Shown here piece after piece: positions 35,707 through 42,906 of a stretch of 64,000 bases of DNA (the stretch's first letter is position 1; the number at the start of each line of letters is the position of its first letter). The notes under the pieces were generated by a model. The model was not told where the DNA came from. It saw only the letters and a program-made list of their open reading frames with translations, and did not search any database. The stretch is taken from positions 62,001-126,000 of the forward strand of contig NZ_JASDCU010000004.1 of the NCBI RefSeq assembly GCF_030407765.1, read 5' to 3'. Source of the stretch: Microbacterium sp. APC 3901 (GTDB lineage: Bacteria; Actinomycetota; Actinomycetes; Actinomycetales; Microbacteriaceae). The translations under genes and the position numbers were made by a program.

Positions 35707-36750
35707 ATGCCGATCGTCACCCTGACGAATGTCTCGAAGACCTATCCATCCCGCACCCGTGACGAGTCCGAGATCGTGGCCGTGGACGACGTGACCCTCT
35801 CGATCGAGAAGGGCGACGTCTTCGGGATCATCGGATACTCCGGCGCCGGCAAGTCGACCCTCGTGCGGTTGATCAACGCTCTCGAGCCGGCGACGAGCGG
35901 AACGATCACCGTCGACGGCGTCGACATCACCGCTCTCAAGGAGAGCGAACTGCGCAAGGTCCGCGGCGGCATCGGCATGATCTTCCAGCAGTTCAATCTG
36001 TTCGCCTCGCGCAGCGTCAAAGCGAACATCGCCTACCCCCTCAAGCTCGCCGGCTGGTCGAAGCCCGACATCGAGGCCCGCGTCGCCGAGCTGCTGAGCT
36101 TCGTCGGCCTGGCCGACAAGGCGAAGGCCTATCCCGAGCAGCTCTCCGGGGGCCAGAAGCAGCGCGTCGGGATCGCGCGCGCTCTCGCCACCGGCCCGGC
36201 GATACTGCTCGCCGATGAGGCGACCAGCGCCCTCGACCCGCAGACCACGCATGAGGTGCTCGACCTGCTCAAGCGGGTCAACCAGGAGCAGGGCGTCACG
36301 ATCGTCGTGATCACTCACGAGATGGACGTCATCCAGACGATCGCCACCAAGGTCGCGGTCATGGAGAAAGGTCGCGTCATCGAGCAGGGCGATGTGTTCG
36401 ACGTCTTCTCCGCCCCGCAGAACCCGGCATCGCAGAGGTTCGTCGGCACGGTCGTGAAGGGCCTGCCCTCGCCGTCGGAGCGCGCCGTGCTGCGCGACCG
36501 GCACCAGGGGCGCCTCGTCACCTTCTCGTTCCGCGACGGCGACTCGTCTCAGGCGCAGGTCTTCCTCGACCTCGCCGGTGCGGGACTCGACTTCGAGCTC
36601 GTATACGGCGGCATCAACGACATCCGTGGACGAGCCTTCGGCCACCTCACGCTCGCGATCCGCGGCGAGGACTCGGTGATCGACCGCACTCTCGCCGATG
36701 TCGGCCGAAGGGTCGAAGTCACCGAGCTCGCAGAAGAGGAGGCACGCTGA
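35707..36750 (+). CDS. metN: Methionine ABC transporter ATP-binding protein
   Basis: 347 residues. Walker A GYSGAGKST (about 39-47), LSGGQKQRVGIARAL, Walker B ILLADEATSALDP and the switch His in VVITHEMD. The C-terminal about 90 residues (VTFSFRDGDSSQAQVFLDLAGAGLDFELVYGGINDI) are the NIL/ACT-like regulatory domain that binds methionine and inhibits transport when the cell is replete. Start at ATG 35707 because homology starts with IVTLTNVSKTYPS; the frame is open further upstream through the hairpin but has no other good start. metI overlaps by 1 nt (TGATG). Confidence 0.95.
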   Translation: MPIVTLTNVSKTYPSRTRDESEIVAVDDVTLSIEKGDVFGIIGYSGAGKSTLVRLINALEPATSGTITVDGVDITALKESELRKVRGGIGMIFQQFNLFASRSVKANIAYPLKLAGWSKPDIEARVAELLSFVGLADKAKAYPEQLSGGQKQRVGIARALATGPAILLADEATSALDPQTTHEVLDLLKRVNQEQGVTIVVITHEMDVIQTIATKVAVMEKGRVIEQGDVFDVFSAPQNPASQRFVGTVVKGLPSPSERAVLRDRHQGRLVTFSFRDGDSSQAQVFLDLAGAGLDFELVYGGINDIRGRAFGHLTLAIRGEDSVIDRTLADVGRRVEVTELAEEEAR

Positions 36751-37409
36751 TGGATCGTCTGAACGAACTGTGGCCCGACCTCTGGAAGGCCGCGCTCGAG
36801 ACCCTCTACATGACGTCGTTCGCGCTCGTGCTCGGCGGCATCCTCGGCCTTGCGATCGGCGTCATCCTGTACGTCACCCGCCCCGGCGGTCTCGCCGAGA
36901 ACCGAGCCGTCTCCGTCATCGCGAACCTCGGCGTCAACTTCTTCCGCCCGATCCCGTTCGTGCTGTTCGTGGCCGTCGCGCAGCCGTTCGCCCGCGCGGT
37001 GGTCGGCACCGGCATCGGTACCACCGCCGGCGCGTTCATGATCGGTCTGGCCGCGGCCTTCGCGATCGGCCGCATCGTCGAGCAGCATCTCGTGTCGGTC
37101 TCACCAGGGGTGATCGAGGCGGCGCGGGCCATGGGCGCCGGCCCCGTGCGGATCCTGTTCACAGTCGCCATCCCGGAGTCGCTCGGACCCCTGATCCTCG
37201 GGTACACCTTCATCGTCGTGGCACTGATCGACATGACCGCGATGGCCGGGCTCATCGGCGGCGGTGGCCTCGGCGCATTCGCCCAGATCTACGGCTTCCG
37301 GCAGTTCGAGCCGGTCGTCATGTGGACGGCGATCGTGCTCATCGTCGTGTTCGTGCACCTCGTGCAGATGCTCGGCACGTGGCTCGCCCGCAAGATCATG
37401 CGCCGCTGA
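36750..37409 (+). CDS. metI: Methionine ABC transporter permease
   Basis: 219 residues, five membrane helices. ALETLYMTSFALVLGGILGLAIGV opens the protein, LGVNFFRPIPFVLFVAVAQPF is the conserved MetI segment and EAARAMGAGPVRILFTVAIPESL is the EAA loop contacting MetN. It forms the homodimeric channel for methionine and formyl-methionine uptake. The start overlaps the metN stop. Its 3' end overlaps the convergent RluA-type gene by 14 bp with no terminator between them. Confidence 0.95.
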   Translation: MDRLNELWPDLWKAALETLYMTSFALVLGGILGLAIGVILYVTRPGGLAENRAVSVIANLGVNFFRPIPFVLFVAVAQPFARAVVGTGIGTTAGAFMIGLAAAFAIGRIVEQHLVSVSPGVIEAARAMGAGPVRILFTVAIPESLGPLILGYTFIVVALIDMTAMAGLIGGGGLGAFAQIYGFRQFEPVVMWTAIVLIVVFVHLVQMLGTWLARKIMRR

Positions 37410-38325
37410 TCGGAGCCTCCTGCAGCGTGCGCGTCGTGGTGAAGACCCTCGGCGCGCCGCTCAGCGGATCCACGAAGTGCAGTTCGCGCGCGAGCAGCTG
37501 CATCGGCCGGTCGAAGTCGTCGGGCTTCTCACCGCGGAGTTCGGGGTAGAACGGATCGTTCAGGATGCCGAGGCCCAGCGCCGCGAGGTGCACGCGCAGC
37601 TGGTGCATCTTGCCGCTGTGCGGGCGCAGCAGCGTGTGCACGACGTGCTCGTCGACATCGAGCACCTCGATCAGCGTCTCGGCGTTCGGCTCCCGCTCGT
37701 CGTCGACCTGCACCTTCAGTTCGTTGCGGAGCTTCACGATGTGGTTGCGGTACACGAGGGGGAAGCGCGACGCATCCCAGTCGGCCGGTCGCGCCGACAC
37801 CGCCTCGTAGACCTTCTGCACCTGCCGGGTCTCGAAGAGCAGCTGGTACGGCCCTCGGGTGGCCGGTCGCGCCGAGAACATGAGAACGCCTGCGGTCGCC
37901 CGGTCGAGGCGGTGGATGGGCGCGAGTTCGTCGTTGCCGAGCAGGTTGCGCAGCCGGATCAGGGCGGAGTTCTGCAGGAACTTGCCGCCGGGGATCGTCG
38001 GCAGGAAGTGCGGTTTGTCGATGACCACCAGGTCGTCGTCCTGATGGATGACGTCGATCTCGACGGGGAGCCGGGTCTCGACCGGTGGATCACGGTAGTA
38101 CCAGATGAACTCCTCGACGCCGAGAGGCGTGTCCCGTGTGAGGGGCCTGCCGTCGCGGGCCACGATCTCGCCACGGTCGAAGCGGCTGAGCAGGCCTTCG
38201 GGGTCGAGGTGGAAGAAGCGCTCGATCATGTAGGCGCCGACGGTCGGCCATTCACCGCTCATCGGCACGTGCAGACGAGTGGCACCGACGCCGTCGCGCA
38301 CAGGAAGAGGGGAGAGCATGGCCAT
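37396..38325 (-). CDS. RNA pseudouridine synthase, RluA family
   Basis: 309 residues. A degenerate N-terminal S4-like region (about 25-70) precedes the catalytic domain: VIHQDDDLVVIDKPHFLPTIPGG, then HRLDRATAGVLMF with the catalytic Asp in HRLDR. RQVQKVYEAVSARP and GKMHQLRVHLAALGLGILNDPFYPE complete the RluA signature. The modified RNA (23S rRNA or tRNA) cannot be read from sequence. It starts 12 nt after the MarR stop, so the two are probably cotranscribed. A second in-frame ATG at 38319 is possible. Confidence 0.9.
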   Translation of the reverse strand: MAMLSPLPVRDGVGATRLHVPMSGEWPTVGAYMIERFFHLDPEGLLSRFDRGEIVARDGRPLTRDTPLGVEEFIWYYRDPPVETRLPVEIDVIHQDDDLVVIDKPHFLPTIPGGKFLQNSALIRLRNLLGNDELAPIHRLDRATAGVLMFSARPATRGPYQLLFETRQVQKVYEAVSARPADWDASRFPLVYRNHIVKLRNELKVQVDDEREPNAETLIEVLDVDEHVVHTLLRPHSGKMHQLRVHLAALGLGILNDPFYPELRGEKPDDFDRPMQLLARELHFVDPLSGAPRVFTTTRTLQEAPISGA

Positions 38326-38337
38326 GACGTCAGAACC

Positions 38338-38832
38338 TCACGCGTCGAAGCTGAGGCTGAGTTTGCGCAGCAGTGCGGCCAGCCGATCGCGGTCGCCACG
38401 CGACAGCGCCCGGAGCAGATCGTCTTCGACATCGACCAGACGGGTGATCGCGGCATCCACTCTGATGCGCCCGTCGTCGGTGAGCGTCACGAGGACGCTG
38501 CGGCCATCGGCCGGATCGCCCTCGCGTCGCACGAAGCGACGCCCGACGAGGCGATCGATGCGATTCGTCATCGTGCCGCTCGACACCAGCGTCTGCTGGA
38601 GCAGCTGCTTGGGGGAGAGCTGGAAGGGCGCCCCGGCACGGCGCAGCGCCGACAGCACGTCCCATTCCCAGGCCTCCAGATCGCTGCGCCGGAACACATC
38701 TCTGCGGGCTCGGTCGAGCAGCCGCGTCAGTCGGTCCATCCGCGACAGCACCTCGAGGGGTGAGAAGTCGAGGTCGGGGCGCTGGGTGTTCCAGGCGCCG
38801 ACGATCCGATCAACCTCATCCGCCTCAGTCAT
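38338..38832 (-). CDS. MarR-family transcriptional regulator
   Basis: 164 residues. The winged helix spans about residues 45-120: LEAWEWDVLSALRRAGAPFQLSPKQLLQQTLVSSGTMTNRIDRLVGRRFVRREGDPADGRSVLVTLTDDG, with the wing at DPADGRS as in MarR/SlyA. Both flanking helices for dimerisation are present. ATG 38832 lies 6 nt after GATAAT on the minus strand. A much longer open frame continues upstream, but it is antisense to glmU. No palindrome is evident in the 71 bp between it and the tRNA gene. Target and ligand are unknown; the gene pair with the pseudouridine synthase is the immediate context. Confidence 0.92.
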   Translation of the reverse strand: MTEADEVDRIVGAWNTQRPDLDFSPLEVLSRMDRLTRLLDRARRDVFRRSDLEAWEWDVLSALRRAGAPFQLSPKQLLQQTLVSSGTMTNRIDRLVGRRFVRREGDPADGRSVLVTLTDDGRIRVDAAITRLVDVEDDLLRALSRGDRDRLAALLRKLSLSFDA

Positions 38833-38838
38833 CCGTCC

Positions 38839-38844
38839 ATTATC
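38839..38844 (-). promoter_or_regulatory. Leaderless -10 box (GATAAT) of the marR gene
   Basis: Minus strand GATAAT, GGACGG, then ATG 38832. Confidence 0.5.
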
Positions 38845-38903
38845 GCCGGTAGCACGCAGGCGGACGTGGCAGACTTGATCCGCGGCGCTCTCGGGGGCCG
38901 CGG

Positions 38904-38975
38904 TCCGCCGTGGTGTAATGGCAGCACGACAGCCTTTGGAGCTGTTAGGTCTAGGTTCGAGTCCTGGCGGCGGAG
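38904..38975 (+). tRNA. tRNA-Gln (anticodon TTG)
   Basis: 72 nt including discriminator G38975. Acceptor arms TCCGCCG (38904-38910) and CGGCGGA (38968-38974) pair fully. Anticodon stem ACAGC/GCTGT closes loop CTTTGGA, giving anticodon TTG for glutamine. The T arm is CTAGG-TTCGAGT-CCTGG. CCA is not encoded. The gene ends one base before the glmU start codon. Confidence 0.95.
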
Positions 38976-38976
38976 C

Positions 38977-40407
38977 ATGACTGGGAACAATCTCGCGATC
39001 ATCATCCTCGCCGCAGGCCAGGGGACCCGCATGCGCTCGCGCCTGCCGAAGGTGCTGCATCAGATCGGCGGGCGCCCGCTGGTCGGGCACGTCCTGACGA
39101 CGGCCGGTCGCCTCGATGCCGACCACGTCGAGGTCGTCGTCCGGCACGAGCGCGATCAGGTGGTCGCGGCCCTCGCCGAGGACTACCCGGGCGCCGTGTT
39201 CGTCGACCAGGACGAGGTGCCGGGCACCGGTCGCGCGGTGCAGGTCGCTGTCGACGCGCTCCCCGCGGACTTCGACGGCGACGTGCTCGTGCTCTCGGGA
39301 GACTGCCCCCTCGCCGACGCGGACACGCTGCGTTCGTTCCTCGACGCGCACCGCGCCGCCGAGGCGGAGGTCACTCTGATGACGGCGGTCGTCGACGACC
39401 CGACCGGCTACGGCCGCGTCATCCGCGATGCCGACGGCGGCGTCGACCGCGTGGTCGAGCAGAAGGACGCCACAGCAGACGAAGCCGCTGTCAGCGAGAT
39501 CAACGCGGGCATGTACGTCTTCCGCATCGCGACGCTGCGCAAGTACCTCCCCGCGGTGGGCGTCGACAACGCGCAGGGCGAGATGTACCTGACCGACGTT
39601 CCCGGGCTCCTGCGCCGCGACGGCAGCCGCGTGGCGGCATCCGTCGTCTCCGACGTCACCGTCACCTACGGCGTCAACGACCGTGCTCAGCTCGCCGAGG
39701 TCGGCCGACTGCTCAACCGACGCATCGTGCGCCGCTGGCAGCTCGAGGGTGTCACGGTGATCGACCCGGCGACGACCTGGATCGACGATGACGCCACGCT
39801 GTCGCCCGACGTCACCATCCTTCCGAACACGCACATCCTGCGGGCGACGACGATCGCCGAAGGGGCGATCATCGGACCCGACACGACGCTCGTCGACTGC
39901 GAGGTGGGGGCAGACGCGATCGTGCGCCGCACCGATGCCACGCTCGCGGTGATCGGCGCGGAGGCCACCGTCGGCCCCTTCTCGTTCCTGCGGCCCGGCA
40001 CCGTCCTCGGAGCCCGAGGCAAGATCGGCGCGTACGTCGAGACGAAGAACGCCGAGATCGGCGAGGGCAGCAAGGTCCCGCACCTGTCGTACGTCGGAGA
40101 CGCGACCATCGGCCGAGGCGTCAACCTCGGTGCCAGCACGATCACGGCGAACTACGACGACGTGAACAAGCACCGCACGGTCGTCGAAGACGAGGTGCAC
40201 ACCGGCTCGCACACGACCCTCGTCGCGCCCGTTAGGCTGGGTGCTGGCGCCAAGACAGGTGCTGGCGCTGTCGTCCGCAAGGACGTCCCTGCCGGCTCCC
40301 TTGCCATGAGCGTCGCCCCTCAGCGCAACATCGAGGGTTGGGTCGAGAAGAACAGGGCAGGCACGGGCGCGGCAGATGCCGCAGCCCGAACCCGAGTGGC
40401 GGAGTAG
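38977..40407 (+). CDS. glmU: Bifunctional N-acetylglucosamine-1-phosphate uridyltransferase/glucosamine-1-phosphate acetyltransferase
   Basis: 476 residues. The N-terminal pyrophosphorylase domain has IIILAAGQGTRMRSRLPKVLHQIGG (about 7-31). The C-terminal half is a left-handed beta helix with the acetyltransferase His/Asn region KNAEIGEGSKVPHLSYVGDATIGRGVNLGA. It makes UDP-GlcNAc for peptidoglycan. The start is ATG 38977, two bases after the tRNA-Gln end, with no ribosome binding site of its own other than tRNA sequence. The low-complexity Ala-rich tail ends 8 nt before prs. The order glmU-prs-...-rplY-pth is conserved in actinobacteria. Confidence 0.96.
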   Translation: MTGNNLAIIILAAGQGTRMRSRLPKVLHQIGGRPLVGHVLTTAGRLDADHVEVVVRHERDQVVAALAEDYPGAVFVDQDEVPGTGRAVQVAVDALPADFDGDVLVLSGDCPLADADTLRSFLDAHRAAEAEVTLMTAVVDDPTGYGRVIRDADGGVDRVVEQKDATADEAAVSEINAGMYVFRIATLRKYLPAVGVDNAQGEMYLTDVPGLLRRDGSRVAASVVSDVTVTYGVNDRAQLAEVGRLLNRRIVRRWQLEGVTVIDPATTWIDDDATLSPDVTILPNTHILRATTIAEGAIIGPDTTLVDCEVGADAIVRRTDATLAVIGAEATVGPFSFLRPGTVLGARGKIGAYVETKNAEIGEGSKVPHLSYVGDATIGRGVNLGASTITANYDDVNKHRTVVEDEVHTGSHTTLVAPVRLGAGAKTGAGAVVRKDVPAGSLAMSVAPQRNIEGWVEKNRAGTGAADAAARTRVAE

Positions 40408-40415
40408 GCAGAACG

Positions 40416-41450
40416 ATGGCGCGCAAGAAGAAGACGGTCGATCTGGACAGGGACAACGGCATCGCTCCGGGTCTCGTAGCCAAGACCAAGAAGCGACTCG
40501 TGGTCGCCGGTGGTCGATCGCACCCCGAGCTGACCGCAGCGGTCGCCGCGTCGCTCGGTACCGAGGTCGTGCCGACCGAGCACCGCACCTTCGCATCCGG
40601 TGAGATCTACGCGCGGTTCGAGGTGTCGATCCGAGGCTGCGATCTGTTCCTGATCCAGACCTTCGGCGAGCCGGTCAACGAGTGGCTCATGGAGACTCTC
40701 ATCATGATCGATGCCGCGAAGCGCGCCTCAGCGAAGCGCATCACCGTCGTCGCACCGTACTATCCGTACTCGCGCCAGGACAAGAAGGGTCGCGGCCGTG
40801 AGCCGATCAGCGCCCGCCTCGTCGCCGATCTGCTGAAGACGGCCGGTGCCGACCGCGTCATGAGCGTCGACCTGCACGCCGCGCAGATCCAGGGCTTCTT
40901 CGACGGTCCCGTCGACCACCTGTTCGCCAAGCCCGTGCTGATGGACTACTTCAAGAGCACGCTGAGCGCCGAGGACCGTGAGATCCTCACCGTCGTCTCG
41001 CCCGACATGGGGCGCGTCCGCGTCGCCGACACCTGGTCGGACAGCCTCGGGGCACCGCTGGCCATCATCCACAAGCGTCGCGACCCGAAGGTCGCCAACC
41101 AGGTCTCCGTGCACGAGATCGTCGGCGCCGTCGAGGGACGCACCTGCCTGCTCGTCGACGACATGATCGACACCGGCGGCACGATCGTGAAGGCGGCGCA
41201 GGCACTCAAGGCGAGCGGCGCGCACCGCGTGATCGTCGCCGCGACCCATGCGATCTTCAGCGACCCAGCGTCCGAGCGTCTGCAGGACGCGTCGATCGAC
41301 GAGGTCGTGATCACCGACACGATCCCGCTGACGGAGTCGCGCCGGTGGGACAAGCTCACGATCCTCCCGATCGCCCCGCTGCTCGCACGCGCGATCCACG
41401 AGGTCTTCGAAGACGGATCCGTCACGAGCATGTTCGGCGGAGACGCGTAG
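40416..41450 (+). CDS. prs: Ribose-phosphate pyrophosphokinase
   Basis: 344 residues, about 25 longer than the usual PRPP synthetase because of a Lys-rich N-terminal extension (MARKKKTVDLDRDNG) before RLVVAGGRSHPELT. FASGEIYARFEVSIRG, the flexible loop YYPYSRQDKKGRGREPISARL, ribose-phosphate site KRRDPKV and the PRPP loop LVDDMIDTGGTI are present. It converts ribose 5-phosphate and ATP to PRPP for nucleotide, His and Trp synthesis. It starts 8 nt after glmU, so both share an operon. The stop codon is in the palindrome GCGTAG-G-CTACGC. Confidence 0.95.
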   Translation: MARKKKTVDLDRDNGIAPGLVAKTKKRLVVAGGRSHPELTAAVAASLGTEVVPTEHRTFASGEIYARFEVSIRGCDLFLIQTFGEPVNEWLMETLIMIDAAKRASAKRITVVAPYYPYSRQDKKGRGREPISARLVADLLKTAGADRVMSVDLHAAQIQGFFDGPVDHLFAKPVLMDYFKSTLSAEDREILTVVSPDMGRVRVADTWSDSLGAPLAIIHKRRDPKVANQVSVHEIVGAVEGRTCLLVDDMIDTGGTIVKAAQALKASGAHRVIVAATHAIFSDPASERLQDASIDEVVITDTIPLTESRRWDKLTILPIAPLLARAIHEVFEDGSVTSMFGGDA

Positions 41451-41535
41451 GCTACGCATACTTCGGACACAGCCCGCGCATAGATGCTGTCCCTACGGTC
41501 GAATCAACACACCGATCAAGGCCGGGAGGACCATC

Positions 41536-42006
41536 ATGATCCGCACGACTGTACCGACTTCTGTTCGCAAGGGCGCAGCCCTGGCCGGGGTCGCAGGGCT
41601 CCTCGTCCTCGCCGGATGCTCCGGCACGGCTGACGCCGAAGACCAGTCCACCGACACCGGAACCGACACGAGCACCGAATCCTCCGACTCGGGCGCGGCG
41701 GCCGGCGGCGACTACACCGACGGCACTTACACCGCCGACGGTTCGTACCAGACCCCTGAGACGGTCGAGACGATCAGCGTGACTCTCACCGTCGCCGACG
41801 GCCTGGTCACGGATGTCGAGGTGACCGGCGATCCGCAGGCCCGCGAGAGCGAGCAGTACCAGGGTGAGTTCATCGGCGGCATCGCGGACGAGGTCGTGGG
41901 CAAGTCGCTCGACGAGATCGAGGTCAGTCGCGTGGCGGGCTCGTCTCTCACCAGTGGCGGATTCAACGAGGCCGTCGAGTCGATCAAGGAGCAGGCCGCC
42001 GCCTAG
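41536..42006 (+). CDS. FMN-binding-domain lipoprotein (exported flavin electron carrier)
   Basis: 156 residues. The signal peptide carries the lipobox LAGC with lipidated Cys28, followed by an acidic Asp/Ser/Thr linker (about 30-62). The C-terminal about 90 residues are an FMN-binding domain as in NqrC/RnfG: YTDGTYTADGSYQTPETVETISVTLTVADGLVTDVEV ... QYQGEFIGGIADEVVGKSLDEI, then AGSSLTSGGF. In NqrC/RnfG the segment SGAT carries covalent FMN; here the aligned residues are A134-G135-S136-S137, so Ser137 is the candidate attachment residue. RBS GGGAGGA lies just upstream. It heads an operon with apbE and a membrane reductase and would act outside the membrane as one-electron relay. Confidence 0.88.
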   Translation: MIRTTVPTSVRKGAALAGVAGLLVLAGCSGTADAEDQSTDTGTDTSTESSDSGAAAGGDYTDGTYTADGSYQTPETVETISVTLTVADGLVTDVEVTGDPQARESEQYQGEFIGGIADEVVGKSLDEIEVSRVAGSSLTSGGFNEAVESIKEQAAA

Positions 42007-42021
42007 GCGCCTGATCACGGC

Positions 42022-42879
42022 ATGACGATCTGGCGTTTCGACGCGATCGGCACAGTCTGGGAGATCGAGACATCGCACGAGCTCGACACGGATCACCGTG
42101 CACGCGTCGGCGCCGAGATCGAGAGGTTCGACCGGGAGTGGTCGCGGTTCCGCGAGGACTCGTCGGTCACCCGTGTCGGTCGAGACGGCGGTTCGATCTC
42201 GTCTGCCGATGCGGGCGCGATGCTCGATGCCTACCGCGACCTGTCGAGGGCGACCTCCGGTGCGGTGAACCCTCTCGTCGCCGACAGCCTGGACGCCCTC
42301 GGCTACGACGCGTCGTACTCCTTCATCGCGCGCCCGCCGATCGCCGCCCCGACTGAGTGGACCGATCTTGTGCGCTGGACGGCGGCGGAGGCCTCGGCGT
42401 CCGCTCCCGCGCTCCTCGATGTCGGAGCTCTCGGCAAAGGGCGTCTGGTCGATCTCGTGGCCGCGGTCCTCGACGATGTGTCGGGTGATCTCGTCGTGGA
42501 CGCCGGGGGAGACATGAGGGTCCGCGGAGACGTGGTGCGCGTCGGCCTCGAGCATCCCTACGATCCGACGAAGGCCATCGGCGTGATCGAGCTGCAGGAT
42601 GCCGCGCTCTGCGCCTCGGCGATCAATCGCCGAGCGTGGGGTGACGGACTCCACCATGTGCTCGACGCTCGCACCGGGGTGCCCGTGCGCACCTGGGCGG
42701 CAACGTGGGCGATCGCCCCCGAGGCGATGCGAGCGGATGCCGTCGCGACCGCCCTGTTCTTCGAGGGCGGCCCCGAGCTCGCCGCATCATGGGGCGTCGA
42801 GTGGGTGCGGATGACGACGGACGGACGCGCGGAGCGCTCACCCGGCTGCCCCGCCCAGCTGTTCACCACCCGCCGATGA
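42022..42879 (+). CDS. apbE: FAD:protein FMN transferase (ApbE family)
   Basis: 285 residues. DREWSRFREDSSVTRVGR is the ApbE N-terminal signature; LLDVGALGKGRLVDLVAAVL and VVDAGGDMRVRG form the FAD and Mg2+ site; INRRAWGDGLHHVLDARTGVP is the conserved His-Asp-Thr region (usually HHIxDPxTG). It transfers FMN from FAD to Ser/Thr of partner proteins. No signal peptide or lipobox is present (MTIWRFDAIGTVWEI), although the partner encoded upstream is an exported lipoprotein. It starts 15 nt after that gene and precedes the membrane reductase by 27 nt. Confidence 0.92.
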   Translation: MTIWRFDAIGTVWEIETSHELDTDHRARVGAEIERFDREWSRFREDSSVTRVGRDGGSISSADAGAMLDAYRDLSRATSGAVNPLVADSLDALGYDASYSFIARPPIAAPTEWTDLVRWTAAEASASAPALLDVGALGKGRLVDLVAAVLDDVSGDLVVDAGGDMRVRGDVVRVGLEHPYDPTKAIGVIELQDAALCASAINRRAWGDGLHHVLDARTGVPVRTWAATWAIAPEAMRADAVATALFFEGGPELAASWGVEWVRMTTDGRAERSPGCPAQLFTTRR

Positions 42880-42906
42880 GGCGTCGAAGTAGGGAAGAGT
42901 AGACCT

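Noticed and set aside
38866..38979. N-terminal extension of GlmU reading through the tRNA gene (PPWCNGSTTAFGAVRSRFESW)
   Set aside because: This is a translated tRNA-Gln; a classic false extension. GlmU homology begins at 38977.
38833..40596. Long open frame on the minus strand upstream of marR
   Set aside because: Antisense to glmU in a high-GC genome; low-complexity Arg/Asp content, no family match. Only the last 164 codons are a real gene.
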